Part shown: positions 1-8,533 of the stretch, piece after piece
Numbering within the stretch: the stretch's first letter is position 1
Layout: every line of letters begins with the position of its first letter
Notes under the pieces: generated by a model
Seen by the model: the letters and a program-made list of their open reading frames with translations, nothing else
The model's database searches: none
What the model was told of the DNA's origin: nothing
DNA from: an uncultured Pelagibacteraceae bacterium
GTDB lineage: Bacteria > Pseudomonadota > Alphaproteobacteria > Pelagibacterales > Pelagibacteraceae
Length of the DNA stretch: 50,505 nucleotides
Direction: 5' to 3'
Assembly (NCBI GenBank): GCA_902559635.1
Contig: CACEIY010000005.1
Span: 1-50,505 of the forward strand
Made by a program: the position numbers and the translations under genes

Positions 1-1338
1 GACCCAAGAGGTAAATTGCAGCATTTAACTATGGACGCCACTGTAGTGGATGAAGATATGTTAAAGAATGGTGTTTTTTTTGACGGTTCTTCTATCGCTG
101 GCTGGAAAGCTATCAATGAGTCAGATATGATTTTAAAACCTGACACTTCAAGGTTTTTTTTAGATCCTTTTACTTCACATAATACGGCTGTACTTTTTTG
201 TGATATTTTAGATGCAGTTAAGAAAACTCCTTATGAAAGAGATCCAAGAGGTGTGGCGAAAAAAGCAGAAGAATATTTAAAAGCATCTGGAATTGGTGAT
301 AAAGCATTTTTTGGTCCTGAACCTGAATTTTTTGTTTTTGATGATGTTAAAATTAAAAATGATATGAATGAATGTGGATTTAAAATTGATAGTAAAGAAG
401 GTCCATACAATTCAGGTAAAGAATATGAAAACGGTAATATGGGTCATAGACCTCCAGTTAAAGGTGGTTACTTTCCAGTTCCCCCTGTAGATAGTGAACA
501 AGATATGCGTGGCGAATATCTTAAAAATTTAAAGGAAGTTGGAATTAAAGTTGAAAAACATCACCATGAAGTTGCTCCAAGTCAACATGAGCTTGGTATG
601 TACTTTGGTACTTTAGTTAATCAAGCTGATAACGTTCAATTGTATAAATATGTTGTTCAAATGGTGACTCATTCATTTGGAAAAACTGCAACATTCATGC
701 CGAAACCTGTTGCTGGTGATAATGGTTCAGGAATGCATATTCACCAATCTATTTGGAAAGGTGATACACCAGTATTTTCAGGCGATGCTTACGCCGGATT
801 ATCTGAAACAGCATTACATTATATTGGTGGTATTTTAAAACATGCAAAAGCAATTAATGCATTTGCTAACTCAACAACTAATAGTTACAAAAGATTAGTA
901 CCTGGTTTTGAAGCTCCTGTATTATTAGCTTACTCTGCTAGAAATAGATCTGCTTCATGTCGTATTCCAATTACTTTAAGTAAAAAAGGTGCAAGATGTG
1001 AAATTAGATTTCCAGATGCTTCAGGAAACCCATACCTAACCTTCGCAGCGATGTTAATGGCTGGATTAGATGGAATCAAAAATAAGATACATCCAGGAGA
1101 GTCTTTTGATAAAGATTTATATGATTTACCACCTGAAGAAGTTAAAGCTATTCCGACTGTTTGTGGATCGCTGAGGGAAGCAATGGAAAATTTAGATAAG
1201 GATAGAGAATTTTTAACTCAAGGTAATGTATTTACTGATGATCAAATAGATGCTTACATTGCACTTAAGTTTGAAGAAATTCACAAGTTTGAGCATGCAC
1301 CTCATCCAGTAGAATTTGAGATGTATTACAGTAGTTAA
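1..1338 (+). CDS. glnA: Glutamine synthetase type I (5' end outside window)
   Basis: Makes glutamine from glutamate, ammonia and ATP in the cytoplasm; the main ammonium-assimilation enzyme. The open frame already runs at base 1 (DPRGK then QHLTMDA) and the E. coli protein has about 469 residues against 445 here, so roughly 25 N-terminal residues lie upstream. Seen: the FFGPEPEFF metal-site segment, the [11 protein letters not shown] loop, NRSASCRIP, and [13 protein letters not shown]. The stretch DLYDLPPEE carries the tyrosine that is adenylylated in GSI-beta enzymes (E. coli Tyr397), so GlnE-type control is possible. The gene ends exactly where an opposing small gene ends (stops at 1336-1338 and 1339-1341). 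Family call is certain; any promoter or glnB partner is outside the window. Confidence 0.98.
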   Translation, partial: DPRGKLQHLTMDATVVDEDMLKNGVFFDGSSIAGWKAINESDMILKPDTSRFFLDPFTSHNTAVLFCDILDAVKKTPYERDPRGVAKKAEEYLKASGIGDKAFFGPEPEFFVFDDVKIKNDMNECGFKIDSKEGPYNSGKEYENGNMGHRPPVKGGYFPVPPVDSEQDMRGEYLKNLKEVGIKVEKHHHEVAPSQHELGMYFGTLVNQADNVQLYKYVVQMVTHSFGKTATFMPKPVAGDNGSGMHIHQSIWKGDTPVFSGDAYAGLSETALHYIGGILKHAKAINAFANSTTNSYKRLVPGFEAPVLLAYSARNRSASCRIPITLSKKGARCEIRFPDASGNPYLTFAAMLMAGLDGIKNKIHPGESFDKDLYDLPPEEVKAIPTVCGSLREAMENLDKDREFLTQGNVFTDDQIDAYIALKFEEIHKFEHAPHPVEFEMYYSS

Positions 1339-1509
1339 TTACTGTCTTGTTGTAGCAACTCTATCTTTGTTTACACCTTTTTTAACAACGTAATCCTGAG
1401 TGCCGTTTGCACCAGTATTTACTTCCTTACGTAAATCTTTAAAAAAAGTTTTTTCCTTTAAAGAATCTTTAAGATTTTTAACAAGATTTTTAAATTCAAA
1501 TTTATTCAT
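1339..1509 (-). CDS. Small 56-residue protein of unknown function
   Basis: An ATG ORF below usual length cut-offs, translated by hand. It starts MNKFEFKNLVKNLKDSLK, is Lys/Asp rich, and ends with a polar tail containing DYVVKKGVNKDRVATTRQ. I do not recognise a family. Reasons to believe it: it fills the space between glnA and sufA, its stop touches the glnA stop, and its composition has a helical amphipathic first half (about residues 3-29). Upstream on the same strand are TTGCGT (1530-1535) and TATAAG (1516-1521... see promoter entry) with 17 bp between, so close to the ATG that the mRNA would be nearly leaderless; no Shine-Dalgarno is visible. It lies downstream of sufA on the same strand and could also be an operon tail. 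The opposing 62-codon frame at 1400-1588 looks like its shadow. Confidence 0.6.
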   Translation of the reverse strand: MNKFEFKNLVKNLKDSLKEKTFFKDLRKEVNTGANGTQDYVVKKGVNKDRVATTRQ

Positions 1510-1514
1510 AAGAA

Positions 1515-1545
1515 TCTTATATCAAAGATATGCATATTACGCAAT
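1515..1545 (-). promoter_or_regulatory. Candidate promoter of the small gene (near-leaderless)
   Basis: Reading the minus strand between sufA and the small gene, TTGCGT is followed by 17 bases and then TATAAG, with only about six bases between TATAAG and the ATG at 1509. A start of transcription at the usual distance would fall on or next to the ATG. The hexamers match consensus only partly and the DNA is AT-rich, so a chance match is possible. Coordinates are approximate to a few bases. Confidence 0.3.
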
Positions 1546-1574
1546 ACTGCTATGCAACTTATGGGATACTGTTT

Positions 1575-1910
1575 TTAGTCAGTTTTAAAAGATTCCCCAC
1601 AACCACATCGCTCCGTTTCATTTGGGTTATTAAAAACAAAAGTTGATGAAAATTCCTCTTTTTTATAGTCCATTTCTGTACCTAATAGATACATAACAGC
1701 AGCCGAGTCTATAAAAACTTTAACACCTTTTTCTTCTATCACTTCGTCATTTGGATTAATTTCTTTTGAATACTCCATGACATATGACATTCCAGCACAA
1801 CCTCCAGACTTAACAGAAACTCTTACTCCAATTAAATCTTTTTGAGCACTAGACATTATTTCTTTAATTCTTGATGCAGCATTATCACTAAGTTTAATTA
1901 TAGGATTCAT
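1575..1910 (-). CDS. sufA: A-type Fe-S carrier protein (HesB/IscA family)
   Basis: A-type carrier that receives Fe-S clusters from the SufBCD scaffold and passes them to target proteins. It has 111 residues, normal for the family. The three conserved cysteines are present: Cys38 in SGGCAGMSY, and Cys102 and Cys104 in ERCGCGESF. It is the last member of the minus-strand suf operon; its start shares one base with the sufT stop (TAATG), which suggests translational coupling. It could equally be named erpA or iscA by sequence; the operon setting favours sufA. No clear terminator follows it. Confidence 0.93.
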   Translation of the reverse strand: MNPIIKLSDNAASRIKEIMSSAQKDLIGVRVSVKSGGCAGMSYVMEYSKEINPNDEVIEEKGVKVFIDSAAVMYLLGTEMDYKKEEFSSTFVFNNPNETERCGCGESFKTD

Positions 1911-2206
1911 TATAAATTTAACTCCAATTTAGCAGCATCAGTCATCATATCTTTTGTCCAGGGTGGGTCCCAAACTAACTCTAAATCAACATCTTCTATT
2001 TCCTCAACTTGCATAACACCTTCTTTAACTTCTTTAGGTAAACTTTCTGCAACTGGACAATTTGGTGTAGTTAATGTCATTTTAATTTCGGCTTTTTTGC
2101 CTACTATTTTTATATCATAAATTAAACCAAGTTCATAAATATTAACTGGTAATTCAGGATCGTAAATTTTTTTTATTTCATTAATTATTTTGTCTTTAAT
2201 TTCCAT
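1910..2206 (-). CDS. sufT: SufT-type Fe-S assembly factor (DUF59/MIP18 family)
   Basis: A 98-residue single-domain protein of the DUF59/MIP18 family, related to PaaD and eukaryotic Cia2, thought to help mature Fe-S proteins. Seen: an N-terminal YDPELPVNIYELGLIYDI segment, the cysteine in TTPNCPVAESLP (about residue 50), and the C-terminal VWDPPWTKDMMTDAAK typical of bacterial SufT. It lies five bases after sufU and couples to sufA by a one-base overlap. Membership in the suf operon is the main support for the function; the biochemical role of SufT is known only in outline. Confidence 0.92.
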   Translation of the reverse strand: MEIKDKIINEIKKIYDPELPVNIYELGLIYDIKIVGKKAEIKMTLTTPNCPVAESLPKEVKEGVMQVEEIEDVDLELVWDPPWTKDMMTDAAKLELNL

Positions 2207-2211
2207 AATTA

Positions 2212-2676
2212 TTAATCTTCTGTACTAACCTGTTTTCCATCATTTTCCATTGCTGAAACTAAAGTATGCCATGATAAAGTTGCACATTTAACTCTCATTG
2301 GATATTGCTTAACTCCTGAAAGACACATTAATTTTGTTTTATCATCATCCTTCAAAATTTGAGATTTCAACTCTGGATTTTCTTTTATCATTCCTAAAAA
2401 ATCTTCAATAATCTCTTTGGCTTCGTTATTGCTCTTTCCTTTTATCAAATCAGTCATTATCGAAGCCGATGCCATAGATATTGCACATCCACTACCTTCA
2501 AACGATATATCTTCAACTTTTTTTTGATCGTTTAATTTTAAATATATATGAACATTGTCACCACATAATGGATTATTTCCTTTCGCATCTTTATTGAAAT
2601 TTTCAGTCTTCCTCAAATTTCTAGGATTTTTACCATGTTCTAGGATTATTTCTTGATATAGTTCTTTTAAATTCAT
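2212..2676 (-). CDS. sufU: SufU-type sulfur acceptor / scaffold protein
   Basis: A 154-residue NifU-N/IscU fold protein of the SufU type. In Gram-positive bacteria SufU is a zinc protein that takes sulfur from SufS and hands it to SufBCD. The ligands line up: Cys38 and Asp40 (NPLCGDN), Cys64 (GSGCAISMAS) and Cys131 (VKCATLSWH). The spacing between the second and third cysteines is long, as in SufU and unlike IscU. It overlaps the end of sufS by four bases. No sufE is present in the operon, so SufU is the likely sulfur acceptor. Scaffold versus transfer role cannot be decided from sequence. Confidence 0.92.
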   Translation of the reverse strand: MNLKELYQEIILEHGKNPRNLRKTENFNKDAKGNNPLCGDNVHIYLKLNDQKKVEDISFEGSGCAISMASASIMTDLIKGKSNNEAKEIIEDFLGMIKENPELKSQILKDDDKTKLMCLSGVKQYPMRVKCATLSWHTLVSAMENDGKQVSTED

Positions 2677-3893
2677 TTTAAATCAAAAATTTTTTTACAA
2701 TTATTAATTCCCTCATTTAATTTATCTAGATCATCTTTAGTATTATAAACACCTAAAGAAGCTCTTGCACTTGCAGGTATGCCTAATTTATCATGAAGTA
2801 TTTGACAACAATGATGACCAGCTCTAATTGCTACTCCAGTCTCATCTAAAATTGTTGCTATATCGTGTGCATGAATACCTTTAATAGTAAATGATAATAC
2901 TCCCCCACGTTCTTTTGGATTTCCAATCAACTCAACAGAATTATTTTTTTGTAATATTTCTTGACCATACTCAATTAACTCTTTTTCATGTTTGATAATA
3001 TTTTCAATTCCAATACTTTCTAAAAACTTTATCGACTGATCAAAAGCTATCACTTGAGCTGTTGCCATTGTTCCTGCTTCATATTTATTCGGAAGATCTC
3101 CATATGAAATTCTATCTTTTTTTACTTCATTGATCATACCACCTCCACCTTGATAAGGAGGAAGTTGTTCAAGCCATTTTTTTTTTCCATATAAAACCCC
3201 TAGTCCTGTTGGTCCATACATTTTATGACATGAGATGGCATAAAAATCACAATCTAAATCCTGCATGTCTAATTTAAGATGAGGTCCCCCCTGACATCCA
3301 TCTACTACTACAATTATTCCTTTTGAGTGTGCTAATTGAGTTATTTCTTTAATAGGAAGAATTGAACCAGTTACATTTGATAAATGTGTAATTGCTATAA
3401 CTTTAGTTTTATTTGTTATTTCTTTTTCTATATTTTCAATCGGGACTTCTCCATCTTCATTGATTTCAGCAAACTTTATCTTAATATTCTTAGATTTTCT
3501 CAAAAAATGCCAAGGTACATAATTTGAATGATGCTCTAATTCAGTAATTAAAATCTCATCATTTGGCTCTATAATAGTTTGACCAAGAGTATTTGCTACC
3601 AGGTTTAAAGCCTCTGTTGCTCCTTTAGTAAAGACAATCTCATTTTTATCTTTAGCATTAATATATTTTTGAACTGACGATCTTGTATTTTCATATAAAT
3701 TAGTCGCCGCAACAGCCAAGTAATGTAAACTTCTTCCAACATTAGAAAATTGTTTAGAATAAAAGTTATTTATTCTATCCAAAACAATCTTTGGTTTTTG
3801 TGATGAATTAGCACTGTCTAAATAAACTAAATCATTATTTTGAATTTTTTCATCAAAAATTGGAAATTCTCTTTTAATATTATCTATATTCAT
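2673..3893 (-). CDS. sufS: Cysteine desulfurase SufS (class II)
   Basis: PLP enzyme that takes sulfur from cysteine, leaving alanine and a persulfide on the enzyme. It has 406 residues, the usual SufS length. The PLP lysine is Lys224 in SCHKMYGPTG, and the persulfide cysteine is Cys362 in RAGHHCCQ, with the SufS-type short loop. It overlaps sufD upstream (3890-3893) and sufU downstream (2673-2676) by four bases each, a sign of coupled translation. The next residue, Cys363, makes a Cys-Cys pair where other members often have Ala. Confidence 0.97.
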   Translation of the reverse strand: MNIDNIKREFPIFDEKIQNNDLVYLDSANSSQKPKIVLDRINNFYSKQFSNVGRSLHYLAVAATNLYENTRSSVQKYINAKDKNEIVFTKGATEALNLVANTLGQTIIEPNDEILITELEHHSNYVPWHFLRKSKNIKIKFAEINEDGEVPIENIEKEITNKTKVIAITHLSNVTGSILPIKEITQLAHSKGIIVVVDGCQGGPHLKLDMQDLDCDFYAISCHKMYGPTGLGVLYGKKKWLEQLPPYQGGGGMINEVKKDRISYGDLPNKYEAGTMATAQVIAFDQSIKFLESIGIENIIKHEKELIEYGQEILQKNNSVELIGNPKERGGVLSFTIKGIHAHDIATILDETGVAIRAGHHCCQILHDKLGIPASARASLGVYNTKDDLDKLNEGINNCKKIFDLK

Positions 3894-5137
3894 TCTTTTA
3901 GACCAATCATATTTTTTATTAAATTTTTAATTTCAGAGTCAGTGATTTTTTCAACTACGTCTAACATGAAACCATTAATCAAAAGTTCTTTTGATTGTTT
4001 GTAATTAAGTCCTCTTGACATCAAATAAAAAATTGAATTCTCGTTAAGACTTCCTGAAGCTGATCCATGTGAGCATTTAACGTCATCAGCATAAATTTCT
4101 AATTCTGGTTTAGCATTAAACTCTGAAGTTTCATCTAATAATATCGCTTTACTTAATTGATAACCATCTGTTTTCTGAGCTTTTGAAGCTACATGTATTC
4201 TTCCTTGATATGCAGCTTTTGAATTTTTACCAAGCACACTTTTTATTAGTTGATAACTTTTAGTATTTTCAACTAAATGATTAATTGTTGATCTTATTTC
4301 GTGTAGTTGATTTTCTTTTAATGAAAAAATACCATTAACAAAAGCTGATGAATATTCACCTTTCAGATTACAATTTATTTCATTTTTAAAATAATTTGAA
4401 CCTGCTGAAAAAATAAAAGTTTCTGAAATACTGTTTTTTTCTTGATCAATATTATTAAATGAATATTTAAGATTTTTATTTAATGATTTGTCAATTTTAT
4501 AATTTTTTAAAATTGAATCTTTCTTTAAATCAAAATTGTACAAAATATTCATAAAATTTTTATCAGTTAAATCATTGAAAAAATCTATAAGCTTCAATGA
4601 GCTGTTTTGTTCAAGCTCAAAATCTAATCTTAAATTAATATTCTTAGATTTCATTTTTTTATTAGTTAAGTGATAAATAACTAAAGGTTTTTTTGTTGAG
4701 TAACCTTTTTTAACTAAAATTTTATAATATTTATTTCTAAATGCATTGTTTAAATCAATTAAAGAGTTTTCATTATCAAATTTGTCATTTACTTTTATAT
4801 CATCGTAAATTTCAATTTGATTTTCATCTTCATAATTAAAATCTATTTTTTCTATTCTTCCATTTATAAAAATAATTTTATTGTGCTCTAAACCATCAAT
4901 AAAAATAGATGTGTCGACTTTATTTGTTGAAGAATAATCATTATAAAAACTTAGTTCTCCTATGTCTTTTTTTATAATTTGGTTTAAATCTAAAAATTTC
5001 CAATTTTCAAGTTTTCTACTTGGAAAACCATTTTCAATAAATTTATTTAAATGATTCTTCTTAAATTCAATATCTTTTTCTGAAAAATTAGATATTTTTA
5101 AAATTTTCTCAAAATCTGTTTTTAATTGTTCTTTCAT
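3890..5137 (-). CDS. sufD: Fe-S scaffold complex subunit SufD
   Basis: Partner of SufB in the SufBC2D scaffold that builds Fe-S clusters. It has 415 residues. The N-terminal third is poorly conserved and very AT-driven (many Asn, Lys, Ile). The C-terminal beta-helix region is recognisable from GRIHVASKAQKTDGYQLSKAI and ADDVKCSHGSASGSL, which holds the conserved Cys/His that bind at the SufB-SufD interface. It directly abuts sufC (5137/5138) and overlaps sufS by four bases. Confidence 0.95.
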   Translation of the reverse strand: MKEQLKTDFEKILKISNFSEKDIEFKKNHLNKFIENGFPSRKLENWKFLDLNQIIKKDIGELSFYNDYSSTNKVDTSIFIDGLEHNKIIFINGRIEKIDFNYEDENQIEIYDDIKVNDKFDNENSLIDLNNAFRNKYYKILVKKGYSTKKPLVIYHLTNKKMKSKNINLRLDFELEQNSSLKLIDFFNDLTDKNFMNILYNFDLKKDSILKNYKIDKSLNKNLKYSFNNIDQEKNSISETFIFSAGSNYFKNEINCNLKGEYSSAFVNGIFSLKENQLHEIRSTINHLVENTKSYQLIKSVLGKNSKAAYQGRIHVASKAQKTDGYQLSKAILLDETSEFNAKPELEIYADDVKCSHGSASGSLNENSIFYLMSRGLNYKQSKELLINGFMLDVVEKITDSEIKNLIKNMIGLKE

Positions 5138-5872
5138 TTAATTGAAGCTTTCGTATCCTTTTTTTTCTAATTCAATTGCTAGTTCTGGACCACCAGACTT
5201 GATTATTTTTCCATTCATCAGTACGTGAACAAAATCAGGTTTTATATATTCTAATAGTCTTTGGTAATGAGTAATGATTAAAAAAGAATTTTTTTTATTT
5301 CTTAATGTATTAACACCGTCAGCAACTATCTTTAATGCATCAATATCTAAACCGGAGTCAGTTTCATCTAATATAGATAATTTGGGTGCTAACATAGACA
5401 TTTGTAAAATTTCATTTTTCTTTTTTTCACCACCTGAAAAACCAACATTCAATTGTCTATTTAATTTTTCTTCATCAAATTTTAATTCTTTGGCTTTTTG
5501 TTTAACAAGTTTTAAAAATTCAATAGCATCAAGTTCTTTTTCTCCTCTAGCTTTTCTAATAGCGTTTAATGAAGTTTTTAAAAAAATTTTTGTATTTACG
5601 CCTGGAATTTCTAAAGGATATTGAAATGCTAAAAATATACCTTTATGTGCTCTTTCTTCAGTTTCAAGATCAAATAAGTTCTTATTTTCAAATAAAATTT
5701 CTCCAGAAATTTCATAGCCTTTTTTACCAGATAAAATATTTGATAATGTGCTTTTACCAGATCCATTAGGGCCCATAATTGCATGCACTTCACCAGGATT
5801 TATATTTAAAGAAAAACCATTTAAAATTGATTTATTTTCAACATTTGCATTTAAATTATTTATTTTAAGCAT
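5138..5872 (-). CDS. sufC: Fe-S assembly ATPase SufC
   Basis: ABC-type ATPase of the SufBC2D scaffold; a cytoplasmic protein despite its ABC fold, driving the scaffold's conformational change. It has 244 residues. Seen: Walker A GPNGSGKST at residues 34-42, the signature FSGGEKKKNEILQM near residue 150, a Walker B with LSILDETDSGLD (SufC-type DETDSGLD), and the H-loop ITHYQRLL. The sufB stop and sufC start share one base. Several frames on the opposite strand are shadows. Confidence 0.98.
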   Translation of the reverse strand: MLKINNLNANVENKSILNGFSLNINPGEVHAIMGPNGSGKSTLSNILSGKKGYEISGEILFENKNLFDLETEERAHKGIFLAFQYPLEIPGVNTKIFLKTSLNAIRKARGEKELDAIEFLKLVKQKAKELKFDEEKLNRQLNVGFSGGEKKKNEILQMSMLAPKLSILDETDSGLDIDALKIVADGVNTLRNKKNSFLIITHYQRLLEYIKPDFVHVLMNGKIIKSGGPELAIELEKKGYESFN

Positions 5873-7314
5873 TAGCCTACGCTTCCTTCCAAGCTAATAC
5901 CTACAAGTTTTTGTGCCTCAACAGCAAATTCCATTGGCAGCTGTTGTAAAACTTCTTTACAGAAACCATTGACAATTAATCCAACTGCCTCTTCAGGATT
6001 TAAACCTCTTTGTTGGCAATAATGCAATTGTTCTTCACTTATTTTTGAAGTAGTTGCCTCATGCGCAATATTTGAGTCAAAATTTTTATTTTTAATGTAT
6101 GGAACTGTATGTGCACCACATTTGTTACCCATTAAAAGAGAATCGCATTGAGTATAGTTACTAGAGTTTTCTGCTTTTGAATTAATATCTACTAATCCTC
6201 TATATGTCATATCTGAAAATCCAGCACTAATCCCTTTAGAAATAATTTTACTTTTTGTATTTTTTCCCAAATGAATCATTTTTGTTCCAGTATCTGCTTT
6301 TTGATGATTGTTAGTTATAGCTATAGAATAAAATTCACCGATTGAATTATCTCCTTTTAAAATACAACTAGGATATTTCCAAGTTATAGCTGAACCAGTT
6401 TCCACTTGTGTCCAAGAAATTTTTGAATTTTTTCCCTTGCAAAGGCCTCTTTTTGTTACAAAATTATAAATTCCTCCTTTTCCATTTTCGTCTCCTGGAT
6501 ACCAATTTTGAACTGTCGAATATTTTATTTCAGCATCATCTAGCGCGATTAATTCAACATTAGCTGCATGTAATTGATTTTCATCTCTCATAGGGGCTGT
6601 GCATCCTTCAAGGTAACTCACATAGCTTCCTTTATCAGCTATGATTAGTGTTCTTTCAAATTGACCTGTCTCAGATGCATTTATTCTAAAATATGTTGAT
6701 AATTCCATTGGGCACTTGATTCCTTCAGGAATGTAAACAAATGATCCATCAGTGAATACTGCTGAATTAAGAGTTGCAAAAAAATGATCTGTAGTGGGTA
6801 TTACAGTTCCAAGATATTTTTTTACAAGTTTTGGATGTTTTTGTATAGCTTCAGACATAGAACAAAAAATAATTCCTTGCTTTGTTAATTCTTCTTTAAA
6901 TGTTGTGGCAACTGAGACTGAGTCAAAAACAGCATCAACAGCAATACCATTCAATCGCGCTTGCTCTTGAAGTGGAATACCCAGTTTTTTATATGTCTCA
7001 AGAAGTTTAGGATCCAATTCATCTAAACTTTTAGGTTTATCATTCATGCTTTTTGGAGCTGAATAATAATATAAATCTTGGTAATCAATTTTAGGATATT
7101 TTGGTTTTTGCCAATTAGGTTCCTTTAATAGTTTGAACCTTTCAAAAGCTTTTAATCTAAATTCTAACATCCATTCTGGTTCTTTTTTAATATTTGAAAT
7201 AAACTTAATTACGTCTTCATTTAAGCCTTTAGGTGCTTTAATGTTTTCAATATCTGTTGAAAAACCATATTTATAATCTTTTAATTTTTCTATATCTTTT
7301 TTTCTAGTATCCAT
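5872..7314 (-). CDS. sufB: Fe-S scaffold complex subunit SufB
   Basis: Main scaffold subunit on which clusters are assembled. It has 480 residues, the usual length. Recognisable blocks are [59 protein letters not shown], and the C-terminal ANKCG-like [11 protein letters not shown] with [20 protein letters not shown]. The SLEGCTAP cysteine is the SufB residue shown in E. coli to accept sulfur. It is the first structural gene of the operon, two bases after iscR. Confidence 0.98.
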   Translation of the reverse strand: MDTRKKDIEKLKDYKYGFSTDIENIKAPKGLNEDVIKFISNIKKEPEWMLEFRLKAFERFKLLKEPNWQKPKYPKIDYQDLYYYSAPKSMNDKPKSLDELDPKLLETYKKLGIPLQEQARLNGIAVDAVFDSVSVATTFKEELTKQGIIFCSMSEAIQKHPKLVKKYLGTVIPTTDHFFATLNSAVFTDGSFVYIPEGIKCPMELSTYFRINASETGQFERTLIIADKGSYVSYLEGCTAPMRDENQLHAANVELIALDDAEIKYSTVQNWYPGDENGKGGIYNFVTKRGLCKGKNSKISWTQVETGSAITWKYPSCILKGDNSIGEFYSIAITNNHQKADTGTKMIHLGKNTKSKIISKGISAGFSDMTYRGLVDINSKAENSSNYTQCDSLLMGNKCGAHTVPYIKNKNFDSNIAHEATTSKISEEQLHYCQQRGLNPEEAVGLIVNGFCKEVLQQLPMEFAVEAQKLVGISLEGSVG

Positions 7315-7316
7315 AT

Positions 7317-7742
7317 TTAAATTCTTTTCTCAGAGTTATCTTTAACTAAATCTTCTAAACTTTTTTGCTCAAAAAAATTATTTATATGTTTGTCTAAATC
7401 GTCCCAAAGATTATGAGTAACACATTTTGTCAATTTCCCGTTACACCCTTTTTTTGATTCTTTCTTACATTGAACAGTTTTTACTTTTTCATCTACTGCA
7501 TCAAAAATATTCGTAAGTTTTATTTCTTTAGCTTTTTTGTTTAAAACATATCCTCCTTGAGTTCCTCTAACACTTTGTACAATTTGATTTTTTCTTAATT
7601 TGGAAAAAATTTGCTCTAAATAATCTAAAGAAATACCTTGTCTTAAAGAGATGTCTCTTAGAGAAACTGGACTGATATTATCAAATCTCGCCAGGTCTAC
7701 TAAAGCCATTACAGCATATCTGCCTTTAGATGTTAGTTTCAT
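7317..7742 (-). CDS. iscR: Rrf2-family Fe-S sensing repressor (IscR-like)
   Basis: Winged-helix regulator that senses the cell's Fe-S status. I choose the ATG at 7742 (141 residues, [18 protein letters not shown], the classic Rrf2 start); a longer frame opens at 7790, but that codon lies inside the -35 box. The DNA-binding helix is at about residues 27-60. Cluster ligands match IscR: Cys92, Cys100, Cys107 and His110, against Cys92/98/104 and His107 in E. coli, with slightly wider spacing. It heads the suf operon, two bases before sufB, and a type 1-like IscR operator covers its own promoter, so autorepression by the cluster-bound form is the likely circuit. RirA or SufR naming is possible; the operator favours IscR. 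Confidence 0.93.
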   Translation of the reverse strand: MKLTSKGRYAVMALVDLARFDNISPVSLRDISLRQGISLDYLEQIFSKLRKNQIVQSVRGTQGGYVLNKKAKEIKLTNIFDAVDEKVKTVQCKKESKKGCNGKLTKCVTHNLWDDLDKHINNFFEQKSLEDLVKDNSEKRI

Positions 7743-7762
7743 AAATCCGCAATTTACAAGGG

Positions 7763-7790
7763 TATATATAAACCTGACTAAAATAGTCAA
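7763..7790 (-). promoter_or_regulatory. suf operon promoter
   Basis: Minus strand: -35 TTGACT at 7785-7790, a 16-base spacer, and -10 TATATA at 7763-7768. Transcription would begin near 7756, giving a leader of about 14 bases before the iscR ATG at 7742. A GCGGA just upstream of the ATG is a weak ribosome binding site. Confidence 0.65.
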
Positions 7791-7794
7791 GTAT
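7770..7794 (-). promoter_or_regulatory. IscR type 1-like operator of the suf operon
   Basis: On the minus strand these 25 bases fit the E. coli IscR type 1 consensus (ATASYYGACT-RWWWY-AGTCRRSTAT) at 24 positions; only the second base of the terminal TAT differs. The core is an imperfect dyad, TTGACT with AGTCAGG. It contains the -35 hexamer TTGACT (7785-7790) and most of the spacer, so bound repressor would block RNA polymerase. This fits the IscR-like gene 28 bases downstream. Consensus is recalled from E. coli work; binding is inferred. Confidence 0.82.
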
Positions 7795-7876
7795 CATTAA
7801 CAAAAAAAAACTAACATTTTGTGACGCAGTTATGATAAATGTAATTTTTTTTTGAGAATAATAATCAATATCAATT

Positions 7877-8533
7877 ATGGAAAACAAAATTTTAGAAATA
7901 TTTATTCCTGGACCTGCTGGAAGACTTGAAGCAAAATATTATAAAAGTAAAAAAAATACATCTCCTATAGCTCTTGTTTTACAACCTCACCCTCAATATG
8001 GAGGCACTATGAATAATAAGGTAGTTGTTGAAACTTTTAAAACTTTTATGGATAATGATTTTTCTGTTTGCCGTGTTAATTTCAGAGGTGTGGGAAAAAG
8101 TGATGGTGAATTTGACAATGGTCAGGGTGAACTTGCTGACGCTGCAGCTGCATTGGATTGGTTGGAAAGAGAAAACTTTGATAACTCTCAATGTTGGGTT
8201 TCAGGATTTTCATTTGGATCTTTAATTGCAATGCAGTTGCTAATGAGAAGACCTGAAATAAACAGATTTATTGCAATATCCCCTCAGCCTAATGTATATG
8301 ACTTTTCTTTTTTGTCACCATGCCCAACTTCTGGCTTAGTAATTTATGGTAAAAAAGATGAGCTAGTTCCATTAGAGTATATTACAGAATTAGATAAAAG
8401 ATTAAGTTCTCAAAAAGGAATTAAAGTAGATTTCCAATCTGTACAAGATGCAAATCATTTTTTTTCTAAAAGTGAAGACGTACTAGTAAAAAACTTAGAC
8501 AAATATATAAAAAAAGAGACAGCTCTTTATTAA
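7877..8533 (+). CDS. Alpha/beta hydrolase (COG2945-like)
   Basis: A 218-residue alpha/beta-hydrolase without signal peptide, so cytoplasmic. The catalytic triad is visible: nucleophile Ser112 in SGFSFGS, Asp161 in YGKKDELVP and His194 in DANHFF. The N-terminal PGPAGRLEAKY and QPHPQYGGTMNNKVV resemble the COG2945 group of small predicted serine hydrolases, common in alphaproteobacteria, whose substrate is unknown. It is divergent from the suf operon across a 134-base gap and converges exactly onto anmK (8533/8534). No functional link to its neighbours can be read from the sequence. Confidence 0.85.
   Translation: MENKILEIFIPGPAGRLEAKYYKSKKNTSPIALVLQPHPQYGGTMNNKVVVETFKTFMDNDFSVCRVNFRGVGKSDGEFDNGQGELADAAAALDWLERENFDNSQCWVSGFSFGSLIAMQLLMRRPEINRFIAISPQPNVYDFSFLSPCPTSGLVIYGKKDELVPLEYITELDKRLSSQKGIKVDFQSVQDANHFFSKSEDVLVKNLDKYIKKETALY
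8510..8528 (-). terminator. Candidate anmK terminator inside the hydrolase gene
   Basis: On the minus strand just past the anmK stop, AAAGAG and CTCTTT pair around a CTGT loop (8513-8528) and are followed by a T-rich run reading TTTT then ATATATTT. It lies within the last codons of the opposing hydrolase gene. The six-pair stem is weak, with only two G-C pairs, so this is tentative. Confidence 0.35.

Noticed and set aside
1400..1588. A 62-codon plus-strand frame
   Set aside because: It overlaps the better-supported minus-strand small gene and the end of sufA, and its Phe/Leu-rich composition looks like an antisense shadow of AT-rich DNA.
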